In this document: one piece after another, positions 37,303 to 45,674 of the stretch
Numbering within the stretch: position 1 is the first letter of the stretch
Layout: every line of letters begins with the position of its first letter
NCBI RefSeq assembly: GCF_014172405.1
Contig: NZ_WNXC01000001.1
Coordinates: 434,001-498,000 of the forward strand
Direction: 5' to 3'
Length of the DNA: 64,000 nt
Origin: Pedobacter gandavensis
Lineage (GTDB): Bacteria; Bacteroidota; Bacteroidia; Sphingobacteriales; Sphingobacteriaceae
Made by a program: the position numbers and the translations under genes
The notes under the pieces: model-generated
Told to the model about the DNA's origin: nothing
Databases searched by the model: none
What the model saw: only the letters and a program-made list of their open reading frames with translations

Positions 37303-37310
37303 TAATTTTG
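37303..37310 (+). promoter_or_regulatory. Candidate -7 element of the MDR oxidoreductase promoter
   Basis: TAATTTTG matches the Bacteroidota consensus TAnnTTTG exactly. A TSS about 6 nt downstream would fall near 37316, which favours translation from the ATG at 37331 over the ATG at 37316. No good -33 TTTG is visible at the usual distance; the HxlR palindrome lies just upstream. Confidence 0.4.
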
Positions 37311-37330
37311 TATCCATGAAAGCCAATAAA

Positions 37331-38335
37331 ATGAAAGCAATCGTCTTAAAAAAAATCGGTGGTACCGAGAATTTTGAATTTAGTAAAAATATAGCGCTTC
37401 CAGCTGTCGGCCCGGAAGAGGTTTTAGTAAAGATAATAGCCACAGCATTCAACCCAATAGATTATCAAATGAGAAAGGGCGGATCTGAAAGTACTCGGAT
37501 GCATTCTCCTGTTCTAGGCAGAGAGTTTTCTGGAATTGTCATTCAGGTTGGCCATGCAGTAAATCATTTTAACCCCGGACAGGCGGTGTTTGCCGCATCT
37601 GGCAGCATGGGCTCCAATGGCAGTTACGCAGAATATATGTTGGTTCCTGCAACTATTCTGGCCTTAAAACCCAGTAACATTAGCTTTCAAGAGGCAGCTG
37701 CTGTTCCTGTGGTTTATTTAACGGCGCTTCAGATTGTGGACCGTTTGAAGATCAGTCCAACTGCCACTGTGCTAATTACCGGTGCTGCTGGAGGAGTTGG
37801 TCTGGCTTTAGTCAAACTGTTATTAGACAGGGGGCATAAAAACCTGGTGCTTACTGCAGGAAATCCTAAAAGCCAGGCGATCCTCATCGGAACCGGATTA
37901 GCAGCATCACAAATTGTAAATTACCATAGCCAGGATTTAGCGATGCTGATTTTGGCGAAAAATCAAGGAGAAATGTTTGACGTTTGTATTGATCTGGTGG
38001 GCGGGGAGATGTCGGAATTATGTGCTCAGGTAATCCGTGTGAACGGCAGCTATGCAGATGTGACGGCTTTCGAAACGGCAAAGGCCCGCTCAGATTTCTT
38101 CGACAAGGGGGCTGTAGTATATCACATCTCAAATTATGCACATTCGCTTTCTAATAATTTCAAATGGTACGGAGCTCAACTAAGCAGAATTGCGGAAATG
38201 ATCGGGAGTAACCGCATTACTGTTCCTCCAATATTGGTTTTGGAATCATTTAGTACACAGTCTGTTGCAGATGCTCATCAAATTCTGGAAGAAAATCGGA
38301 CTAATGGAAAAAAAATAGTGATGAATATAAATTGA
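37331..38335 (+). CDS. Zinc-independent MDR-family NADP-dependent oxidoreductase
   Basis: The 334-residue protein starts MKAIVLKKIGG, typical of medium-chain dehydrogenase/reductases. It has the GroES-like domain (ATAFNPIDYQMRKG, GREFSGIV) and a Rossmann domain with VLITGAAGGVGLALVKLLL. The catalytic-zinc ligands of alcohol dehydrogenases are absent, placing it near quinone oxidoreductase/enoyl reductase-like members. An ATG five codons upstream (37316) is possible but nearly coincides with the predicted transcription start. Divergence from an HxlR regulator suggests induction by electrophiles or quinones. Confidence 0.88.
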   Translation: MKAIVLKKIGGTENFEFSKNIALPAVGPEEVLVKIIATAFNPIDYQMRKGGSESTRMHSPVLGREFSGIVIQVGHAVNHFNPGQAVFAASGSMGSNGSYAEYMLVPATILALKPSNISFQEAAAVPVVYLTALQIVDRLKISPTATVLITGAAGGVGLALVKLLLDRGHKNLVLTAGNPKSQAILIGTGLAASQIVNYHSQDLAMLILAKNQGEMFDVCIDLVGGEMSELCAQVIRVNGSYADVTAFETAKARSDFFDKGAVVYHISNYAHSLSNNFKWYGAQLSRIAEMIGSNRITVPPILVLESFSTQSVADAHQILEENRTNGKKIVMNIN

Positions 38336-38366
38336 TGGTCTTGCTTTTTAGAAAAGCCATTTGAAT

Positions 38367-38394
38367 GCTGGTAAAGATCACGATCTTTACCAGC
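38367..38394 (+). promoter_or_regulatory. Perfect 13-bp inverted repeat ending next to the thioesterase start codon
   Basis: GCTGGTAAAGATC (38367-38379) and GATCTTTACCAGC (38382-38394) are perfect inverted arms separated by only AC. The repeat ends one base before the ATG at 38396. As RNA it could hide the ribosome entry region; as DNA it could be an operator; it might also end transcription of the oxidoreductase gene 30 nt upstream, but it lacks a T run. Confidence 0.5.
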
Positions 38395-38395
38395 T

Positions 38396-38788
38396 ATGAA
38401 GGATTATATTTTTGAAATTCAATTGAAGGTAAGAGATTACGAATGTGACATCCAAGGAGTAGTTAACAATGCCGTGTATCAATCTTATTTAGAGCATGCG
38501 AGACATGAGTACCTATTGTCTATGGACAAGTCTTTTAAAGAACTGACTGCACAAGGCGTCCTTTTAATGGTGTCTAGGATCGAAATGGATTTTAAGCAAT
38601 CGCTGACCAGTACTGATGTATTTAGTGTACAATTGAGAACGGAACGTCAGGGCCTAAAGCTGGTGTTTTTCCAGGACATCGTCCGTCTTTCCGATCAGGC
38701 TTTATGCCTTAAAGCGAAAGTAGAAGTGATCGCAAAAGTAAATGATAAACTGAGTAGAGGCGAGATTTTTGATACCCTGGGTATTTAA
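38396..38788 (+). CDS. YbgC-like acyl-CoA thioesterase (4HBT hot-dog fold)
   Basis: The 130-residue protein matches the 4-hydroxybenzoyl-CoA thioesterase family. LKVRDYECDIQGVVNNAVYQSYLEHARHEYL holds the conserved active-site pattern (Asp-x-x-Gly-x-V-x-N-x-x-Y/Y-x-x-x-x-E-x-A-R). The catalytic Asp of the YbgC pattern is seen in YECDIQGVVNN. It would hydrolyse short- or medium-chain acyl-CoA in the cytoplasm. No later ATG would preserve the active site, so the start beside the hairpin must be used. Confidence 0.88.
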   Translation: MKDYIFEIQLKVRDYECDIQGVVNNAVYQSYLEHARHEYLLSMDKSFKELTAQGVLLMVSRIEMDFKQSLTSTDVFSVQLRTERQGLKLVFFQDIVRLSDQALCLKAKVEVIAKVNDKLSRGEIFDTLGI

Positions 38789-38851
38789 TACACAAATGCA
38801 TATCATTTTTTATATGAGGTGATTGTCTGATTTTGTTGGTATTATTGTTAG

Positions 38852-40516
38852 ATGACGATAATACCGCTCTTTATAACCACCCAAGTGGTCTTTTTCTTGC
38901 TTTGGTATCTCTTAAAAGGGTATTTCAGCCGTAAGCAGCAAAAAATTAAAGCAGACTTATCGGAGAAATGGGGCGAGGAACAGATCGGTTACCGGGATTT
39001 TGACCGCATCGGACTTTATAATGAGCATCTGATTCAGGACAATGAGCGGGATCAGTTGACCGCCAAGAGCCTGGAAGACCTGAATATTAATGAGGTTTAC
39101 AGTAAAATAGATCGGTGTAAGACCAAAATCGGACAGCAGTATCTATATTACTTATTACAAAATCCCTCCAAGGATGAAGCGGAGTTGAAAAGGAAGAATC
39201 GTTTCATTGATTTGTTTTTCAACCATAAAGAGTTGAGAGACGAACTGTCGTATAATCTGCTGAAACTGAACAACTCTTTAACATATTTTATCCCCAATAT
39301 TATATTTGACTGGAAATTAAAACAATCGAAATATAAATATTTAACGCTCATACTAAGCCTCTTGCCTTTGGTCTTTTTGCCGCTCAGTCTGCTTTATGGA
39401 CGTTATTTTTTCGGGTTGTTGTTCCTGAACTTTGTCGTAAACCTGATCATTCATTTTAAAAACAAAGCAAAAGTGGAGTTTTTCATTTCTCCCTTCTCAC
39501 AGCTTCCCAAGCTTATAAATTATGTGCAGCGGTTGTCAAAACTAGATCCTCTTTTTTTCGATGAAGCAGCATTAAGTGCCTGCGATAAATTAAAACCATT
39601 GGCCAGGTATCAGTTTTTATTGCATTCGGAAAAGCCTGATCAAAATGATTTTTCCAGCATTGTCTGGTTACTATTGGAGTATGTTAAAATTACCTTTCTG
39701 GTCGAAAATAATCTGTTGGATAAGTGTATTGAGATCACCAATAAGCTAAGACCGGAAATTCATGAATTGTATCAGTTTATCGGTAATTTAGACAGTTGTC
39801 AGTCTATCGCCTCATACCGGACTGGACTGGACTATTTCTGTGTGCCTGACTTTGATGATACCTACACGCACCTTGATATCAAGGCCGCTTATCATCCTTT
39901 ACTGGCGGATTGTGAACCAAACGATCTTAAAACAGCTGCACAGGGCTTGGTGGTCACGGGTTCAAATATGTCCGGTAAGACCACTTTTATGAGAACAATC
40001 GCGCTGAATGTGATCATGGCCCAAACGATTTATACCGTATGCGCAAGTCAGTATAAGGCTTCCTTTTTTAATGTGTTTACTTCAATAGCTATTCAGGACG
40101 ATATTTTGTCGGGTAGGAGCTATTATTTAGAAGAGATCATCTCGATTCATGCCTTTATAGATCAATCAAAAAGCACCGAATCCCGTAATTTATTTGTCAT
40201 TGATGAATTATTCAAAGGAACAAATACACTGGAAAGAATAGCAGGAGCAAAAGGAGTGCTTGAATTCCTGGTTAAAAATAAAAATATGGTGATGGTGGCC
40301 ACGCATGACCTGGAGTTGGCGAATTTGTTGAGCGCTGAATACAGTCTTTTTCATTTCTCCGAGCAGGTGGAGAATGGGGGCTATGTTTTCGATTATAAAA
40401 TTAAGAAGGGAATACTTCAGACAAAGAATGCCATCCGCCTGCTGGAGTTATTTGGTTATCCTTCAGCGGTGATCAATTCGGCAAATCAATACCTGGATTC
40501 CAAGATGGAAAATTAA
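38852..40516 (+). CDS. Membrane-anchored MutS-like ATPase
   Basis: The 554-residue protein has an N-terminal TM helix (PLFITTQVVFFLLWYLL) and a hydrophobic pair near residues 165-200 (LTLILSLLPLVFLPLSLLYG, FFGLLFLNFVVNLIIHF). The C-terminal MutS ATPase domain has Walker A near 370 (GSNMSGKTTFMRT), Walker B Asp451-Glu452 in LFVIDELFKGTN, and HDLELANLL. The mismatch-recognition and connector domains of MutS1 are absent, so it is not a mismatch-repair MutS. Proteins of this arrangement are found in Bacteroidota as MutS-related proteins of unknown role. Its 3' end overlaps the convergent patatin gene by 4 nt. Confidence 0.88.
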   Translation: MTIIPLFITTQVVFFLLWYLLKGYFSRKQQKIKADLSEKWGEEQIGYRDFDRIGLYNEHLIQDNERDQLTAKSLEDLNINEVYSKIDRCKTKIGQQYLYYLLQNPSKDEAELKRKNRFIDLFFNHKELRDELSYNLLKLNNSLTYFIPNIIFDWKLKQSKYKYLTLILSLLPLVFLPLSLLYGRYFFGLLFLNFVVNLIIHFKNKAKVEFFISPFSQLPKLINYVQRLSKLDPLFFDEAALSACDKLKPLARYQFLLHSEKPDQNDFSSIVWLLLEYVKITFLVENNLLDKCIEITNKLRPEIHELYQFIGNLDSCQSIASYRTGLDYFCVPDFDDTYTHLDIKAAYHPLLADCEPNDLKTAAQGLVVTGSNMSGKTTFMRTIALNVIMAQTIYTVCASQYKASFFNVFTSIAIQDDILSGRSYYLEEIISIHAFIDQSKSTESRNLFVIDELFKGTNTLERIAGAKGVLEFLVKNKNMVMVATHDLELANLLSAEYSLFHFSEQVENGGYVFDYKIKKGILQTKNAIRLLELFGYPSAVINSANQYLDSKMEN

Positions 40517-41421
40517 TTGATCTCAATTACTTTAGGTGTTAATGCACTATCTTGCCCGCATTTAAAGCCCAAATCCCACCATTGCTTCATTTGTTCCGGA
40601 TCAAAAATCAGGGAATTAGAAGTTAATGCGTCCAGTGGATGGTAAAAATTGAGTTTTACTTTTTTATTCAAGCTTTCCAGCTTCCCAATGGTTAGGTCGT
40701 CCAGGCCGATTTGGTTCAACATGAATCCAAAAATCCGATACGTTAAATCAAGTGCATTATGAATGGCCGGGGTTTGTATTAGACTCCGGTCTGATTTTAA
40801 CACAATTACATCAATATCTGTAGCTCCTCTCTGTATGGCCTCATAAATTGGAATCAGGTCGCCCATGCCACCATCGGCATAATCATTTCCGTTTTTTGTC
40901 ACCAGGCTCATAAATGGCACCAGGGAGGTAGAAGCCCAGATCCAATCGCAGTAATCTTCATAGCTATGTTCTTTTGCTAATTTGTATTCCACAGTCATTT
41001 TTGTCAGATTGGAGACAGTAACAATCACATCACGCCCGGAATTCTGTATGTTTTCATAATCAACGCGGCTGATGGTTTTTCGGATGAGCGCACGCAGATT
41101 TAAACTCTCTCCAAAGGTCATCCGTTTTTTCATGAACATCTTTAATATCCCCAAATGGTTAATCGTTGTTCTGAAGATCCCATCTTTCTTTTTGATAATA
41201 AAAGGATCGATGTTGAAAATCTGATCCTGAGTGACCGCTGTAAACACCGCTTTTAATTTGTCTACCTTACCAATAGAAAGTAATGGCACCAATAGACTTC
41301 CGGTAGAGCTGCCAATAAATATTTTGTAATCGTATTTACAAACAGTAATTAAATATTCAGCAAGGCCGCCAGCAAATGCGCCCTTACTTCCACCTCCGGA
41401 AATCACCAATGCTCTAACCAT
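40513..41421 (-). CDS. Patatin-like phospholipase
   Basis: The 302-residue protein has the complete patatin signature: the oxyanion hole GGGSKGAFAGG at residues 9-19, GxSxG in FIGSSTGSLL with Ser39, and the catalytic dyad Asp183 in YADGGMGDLIP. There is no signal peptide, so it is predicted cytoplasmic, unlike PlpD-type secreted patatins with a POTRA/barrel. It would hydrolyse acyl lipids. It is a stand-alone gene, convergent with the MutS-like gene. The 250-nt gap upstream is AT-rich and contains no convincing gene. Confidence 0.93.
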   Translation of the reverse strand: MVRALVISGGGSKGAFAGGLAEYLITVCKYDYKIFIGSSTGSLLVPLLSIGKVDKLKAVFTAVTQDQIFNIDPFIIKKKDGIFRTTINHLGILKMFMKKRMTFGESLNLRALIRKTISRVDYENIQNSGRDVIVTVSNLTKMTVEYKLAKEHSYEDYCDWIWASTSLVPFMSLVTKNGNDYADGGMGDLIPIYEAIQRGATDIDVIVLKSDRSLIQTPAIHNALDLTYRIFGFMLNQIGLDDLTIGKLESLNKKVKLNFYHPLDALTSNSLIFDPEQMKQWWDLGFKCGQDSALTPKVIEIN

Positions 41422-41620
41422 TTTTTTTTGATGATTAAATTAATGATTTTTTTTAGGATATGGTGAATAATTAGACCATTGCTTTGTCGAAAAATTAGTG
41501 CCATGTACGTTGGAGACGTTATCTCCCGAATCAATGATTCCGTAAAAACAAGAACGATTCTCAATGATGTCAGCATTAATTTCTTCGTCAATTTCTCTAA
41601 ATAGAGGTCAGGTTTTGTAT

Positions 41621-41661
41621 AAAAAAAGAAGGCTGTATTTTTAATGCAGCCTTCTTTTTTT
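41621..41661 (-). terminator. Terminator of the GH20 gene
   Basis: AAAAAAAGAAGGCTG and CAGCCTTCTTTTTTT pair around a short AT-rich loop, giving A and T runs on both sides. It lies 10 nt beyond the hexosaminidase stop. Confidence 0.9.
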
Positions 41662-41671
41662 ATCCTGTAGT

Positions 41672-43945
41672 TTATTCATGTGCGAAATCAGCCGCGCTTA
41701 CTGCTTTGCGCTGGCCATCCGGGCCTACATATTCTAAAGAAAGTGTGTAACCACCGCCACCTTCAATAAATAATAATTTGAAAGGATGGTAGCCTTTATC
41801 TAAAGCAATCTGTGCAGACTTCTCAATCGCACTGTGCAGACCGTCATTGTCGACTAATAATTTGTTATTCAGGTATAAGTTACTACCATCATCCGCACGT
41901 AAATAAAACGTGTAAACACCTTGTGCTGCTGCGTAAAAATAACCCTCATGCTTAGTTCCAAAGGTTGTTGCCTGCTCTTTTACCGGAATTTCAATCGCAG
42001 TAGTAATGGCATCTGATTTTTTATCAGCCTCATTAATCTGAGTCACCAATTTATAAGATTTAGGATAATAAGAGAATTTCAAGCCTTTTTCAGCTTTTGC
42101 TAAGGATACTCCTTTTGCATAAGATTGCTGATCATAATCGATCGTGTACACCTCGCCAATTTTTCCATTTGGACGGAAAGCTGCAATTTTAACCTGCGTA
42201 GGCTTATTGATCACCAATTGTCCATTGTAAACCGTAGAATTTACGGTAGGTTTAGTGCCATCAGTGGTGTAACGCAATACAGAGCTAGCCAGTGGATTGA
42301 TCACTTTCAACACGGTCTGATTCACAAACACGCTTTTCGGAGAAAAGCCAGTCAGGTCCGGCTGACGGTAATTGATATTCATCGCATCCAACAAAGGATA
42401 TTGTGCATTCATTCTTTTTTCAAATTCCGCCCAGTTTTTATCCGCATTGCTCCAGGCCACTTCAGAAAGCGCTTGTGTTCTTGGGTAAAGCATGTATTCC
42501 GCGCGTGCTTCAGAAGGAATGTATTCCGTCCAGAGCGCCGATTGTATACCCAGTACCAATTTCTCTTCCGCTTTTGTCAGGTTGTAATTGTAAGGATCAA
42601 AGCTGTATACTTTTTTCAAAGACCCACCATCTTGTTGTGCATCAAAATAACAGTACTCACCCGGCATTATGATCATGTCTAATCCTTTTTCTGCCGCATG
42701 TTTCGGTGCTGTTGGTACCCATGCTCTCCAGTACATCATCGTGGCAGTAGGAGATACACCACCTTCCAGGATCTCATCCCAGCCGATCATCTTTTTCCCT
42801 TTGCTGTTCAGAAAGCGCTCCATACGGTGTACAAAATAGCTTTGTAGCTCTTCCACGCTTTTTAAGTTTTCACGCTTCATAAGCTCCTTACACTCTTCAG
42901 ATTTCTTCCAGCTGTCTTTTTCTACTTCATCAGCCCCTATATGCACATATTTGCTAGGGAAAAGCGAGAAGATTTCGGACAATACATTTTCTGCAAAATC
43001 ATAAGTCGTCTCTTTACATGGACATAATGGCTCAGAGAAGGTTACGCCCTGCTGACTGATTCCCGAGGCCGTCAGCCATGGCATCAGCTTCGTAGCGGCC
43101 ATCATATGACCTGGCATATCTATTTCCGGAATAATCTCTACGCCATGTGCAGTGGCATATTGAATCAAGCCACGCATTTCTTCCTGGGTATAAAAACCAC
43201 CATACATCCGTTCACCGTTGATGGTTTTAAAATGTTTCTCCGGTAACGCATAATCAGGATTGTCTTTTGCCAGTTTTAAACAAACCGAATCCTGGCCGTT
43301 TAATTTTCTCCAGGCGCCTTTTGACGTCAGTTCCGGGTATTTTTTAATCTCAATTCTCCAACCTTGATCATCAGTCAGGTGCAAATGAAACTTGTTGAAC
43401 TTATACAAGACCATGCGATCGATGAAAGTCTTTAAATAGTCCAGATCAAAGAAATGTCTGGACACATCCAGGTGCATCCCGCGCCAGGCAAACTTTGGGG
43501 CATCAGCAATCTTAACTGCCGGAACCACATAAGCTCCCGTACCTACCTTGAACGCTGGTGTACCAATTAATTGTTTCAAAGTAGAGATTGCCCAAAAAGC
43601 ACCTGCTTTATTTGCCGCTAAAATGGTAATCTGACTCGGTTCTACTACTAATTTATAACCTTCAGCAGCTGTTATGGAAGGGTCTTTCTTGATTAAGATG
43701 AAATTGGGACGTTTAGTCGTGGTTTTTAAAGCCCCGGTAATTTGCTGAAGTTCTTTTGTTGCATCCGTAAAGCTGATTCCCGCACCATTGCGAATCACCG
43801 TGTTTTTGTACCAGTTGAATTTACCAGGCATGCTTTCCAGCTGCGCAGGTTTTGGAATAATCGGATAACTAGTCTCTTGTGACATCACCCTCAAAGTAGT
43901 GCTGATCGATAAGAAAGAAACTAATAAAAATCGTTTTAGGTTCAT
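41672..43945 (-). CDS. Exported GH20 beta-N-acetylhexosaminidase with chitobiase C-terminal and PA14 domains
   Basis: The 757-residue product has a signal peptide (MNLKRFLLVSFLSISTTLRVMS). A GH20b domain (YPIIPKPAQLESMPG) precedes the GH20 barrel (FAWRGMHLDVSRHF, KFNKFHLHLTDDQGWRIEI). The catalytic pair is Asp339-Glu340 in HIGADEVEKDSW. A CHB_HEX_C-like immunoglobulin domain (LRYTTDGTKPTVNSTVYNG) and a C-terminal PA14 domain (GYFYAAAQGVYTFYLRADDGSNLYLN) follow. It removes terminal GlcNAc or GalNAc. It is divergent from a sulfatase gene 141 nt away, which suggests joint action on sulfated, hexosamine-containing glycans. Confidence 0.95.
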   Translation of the reverse strand: MNLKRFLLVSFLSISTTLRVMSQETSYPIIPKPAQLESMPGKFNWYKNTVIRNGAGISFTDATKELQQITGALKTTTKRPNFILIKKDPSITAAEGYKLVVEPSQITILAANKAGAFWAISTLKQLIGTPAFKVGTGAYVVPAVKIADAPKFAWRGMHLDVSRHFFDLDYLKTFIDRMVLYKFNKFHLHLTDDQGWRIEIKKYPELTSKGAWRKLNGQDSVCLKLAKDNPDYALPEKHFKTINGERMYGGFYTQEEMRGLIQYATAHGVEIIPEIDMPGHMMAATKLMPWLTASGISQQGVTFSEPLCPCKETTYDFAENVLSEIFSLFPSKYVHIGADEVEKDSWKKSEECKELMKRENLKSVEELQSYFVHRMERFLNSKGKKMIGWDEILEGGVSPTATMMYWRAWVPTAPKHAAEKGLDMIIMPGEYCYFDAQQDGGSLKKVYSFDPYNYNLTKAEEKLVLGIQSALWTEYIPSEARAEYMLYPRTQALSEVAWSNADKNWAEFEKRMNAQYPLLDAMNINYRQPDLTGFSPKSVFVNQTVLKVINPLASSVLRYTTDGTKPTVNSTVYNGQLVINKPTQVKIAAFRPNGKIGEVYTIDYDQQSYAKGVSLAKAEKGLKFSYYPKSYKLVTQINEADKKSDAITTAIEIPVKEQATTFGTKHEGYFYAAAQGVYTFYLRADDGSNLYLNNKLLVDNDGLHSAIEKSAQIALDKGYHPFKLLFIEGGGGYTLSLEYVGPDGQRKAVSAADFAHE

Positions 43946-44086
43946 TGAATTGGAGTTGTGTGTTTTTCAAATTAACTAAAAAATATCTGAAGAAAGCTTA
44001 TAAAGTCGGGCTTTTGTCTTCAGCGTAATTGGCTATTTATTAAGTATTATCCTTTTTTTTATAAAATATCCCAGTATTTTTAGGAC

Positions 44087-45637
44087 ATGAAAATTAGTCG
44101 ACCGAAGCTAGCCCGTCTTCTATTGCCCGCTACGCTTATTTTTATCAGTACAATCAGCACCATCTACGCCCAGAAAAAGCCAAATATTATCGTGTTTCTG
44201 GTAGATGATATGGGCTGGCAAGATACATCATTGCCTTTCTGGACACAAAAGACACCATTGAATGAGCGCTACCATACACCAAATATGGAAAGACTGGCAA
44301 AAGATGGTGTGAAATTCACGAATGCTTATGCGACACCAGTATGTACCCCAAGCAGGGTAAGCATGTTGACAGGAATGAACGCCGCACACCATAAAGTGAC
44401 CAACTGGACTTCCCCACAATACAACGTTTCTTCAGACAATGATGATGAGCAATTCGCAGCTGCCAGTTGGAATTACACCGGCTTAAGCCCTAAACCAGGA
44501 ATTCCAAATGCCATTTATGCGACTCCTTATCCGCAATTGCTAAAAGATGCAGGTTATTTCACGATTCATGTAGGTAAGGCACATTGGGCATCTGTAGGTA
44601 CGCCAGGAGCAAACCCTTATAATCTTGGTTTTATGGTGAATATTGCCGGTCATGCGGCCGGTCATCCCCAAAGTTATTTTTCGGAAGACTACTACGGGAA
44701 CAAACCCGGAAAAAACACCATGCAATCCGTACCAGATTTGGAAGAATATTACGGAAAGGGTACATTTTTAACGGAAGCACTGACGCAGGAAGCCCTGAAA
44801 ACATTGGATGGCCCCATAAAAAATAAACAGCCATTCTATTTAAACCTGGCACATTATGCGGTGCATGATCCCATTCAGGCAGACCCCCGTTTCTATCAAA
44901 AGTACATCGATAAAGGGCTCGACCCACAAGAAGCAAAATATGCCACCTTATTGGAAGGAATGGATAAAAGTCTTGGCGATGTGATGGACTATTTAAAAGC
45001 GAAACAGGTAGCTCAAAATACCATCATTATCTTTATGAGCGACAATGGTGGGCTGAGTCTTGCGCCACCTAGAGGCGGATCTGCACATACACAAAACCTT
45101 CCTTTGAAGGCGGGTAAAGGTTCTGTAAATGAAGGTGGTATTCGGGAGCCGATGATCGTAAAATGGCCTGGTGTAGTGAAGCCTGGTACTACTGCAAATC
45201 AATATGTGATCATCGAGGATTTCTTTCCAACGATCTTGGAGATGGCAGGGATAAAGAATTATAAGACCATTCAGGAGCTGGACGGAAAAAGTATGCTGCC
45301 CATTTTAAAGCAGGTCAATTATACCGATAACGAACGTGCCTTAATTTGGCATACGCCCAATAAATGGATTTCAAAGGATGGACCTGGTATTAATTATAAA
45401 TCGGCCATCAGAAAAGGAGACTGGAAATTAATCTACCATATGCGCGATGGAATCAAGGATCTTTACAACCTGAAAACGGATATTGGAGAACTTCAAAATA
45501 AAGCCGCAGAAAACCCGGAAAAAGTAAAGGAATTATCGGCCTTGCTGTCTGCTCAGTTGCGGAAATGGGATGCCCCAATGCCTATTGTGAAAAGCACAGG
45601 CAAACCAGTAGTTTTGCCAGATCAAACCGGAATTTAA
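44087..45637 (+). CDS. Exported sulfatase (formylglycine-dependent)
   Basis: The 516-residue product has a signal peptide (to about TIYAQ). Ca-binding residues are seen in IIVFLVDDMGWQD. The formylglycine motif C86-T-P-S-R lies in TPVCTPSRVSMLTG, and IFMSDNGG is a second metal-site segment. Cys-type motif means it needs a formylglycine-generating or anSME enzyme, which is not in this window. It would remove sulfate esters from glycans in the periplasm. It is followed after 37 nt by a double SGNH hydrolase and is divergent from GH20, forming a small glycan-trimming cluster. Confidence 0.95.
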   Translation: MKISRPKLARLLLPATLIFISTISTIYAQKKPNIIVFLVDDMGWQDTSLPFWTQKTPLNERYHTPNMERLAKDGVKFTNAYATPVCTPSRVSMLTGMNAAHHKVTNWTSPQYNVSSDNDDEQFAAASWNYTGLSPKPGIPNAIYATPYPQLLKDAGYFTIHVGKAHWASVGTPGANPYNLGFMVNIAGHAAGHPQSYFSEDYYGNKPGKNTMQSVPDLEEYYGKGTFLTEALTQEALKTLDGPIKNKQPFYLNLAHYAVHDPIQADPRFYQKYIDKGLDPQEAKYATLLEGMDKSLGDVMDYLKAKQVAQNTIIIFMSDNGGLSLAPPRGGSAHTQNLPLKAGKGSVNEGGIREPMIVKWPGVVKPGTTANQYVIIEDFFPTILEMAGIKNYKTIQELDGKSMLPILKQVNYTDNERALIWHTPNKWISKDGPGINYKSAIRKGDWKLIYHMRDGIKDLYNLKTDIGELQNKAAENPEKVKELSALLSAQLRKWDAPMPIVKSTGKPVVLPDQTGI

Positions 45638-45674
45638 TACCCGATAAAGAACATACCTAAACCTACATAAATAC

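Noticed and set aside
41403..41591. 62-residue open frame upstream of the patatin gene
   Set aside because: AT-rich, overlaps the patatin start, Ile/Leu/Lys-rich composition typical of translated intergenic sequence.
42125..42682. 185-residue open frame on the plus strand
   Set aside because: It is opposite the GH20 catalytic region; the GH20 frame has full motif support, this one none.
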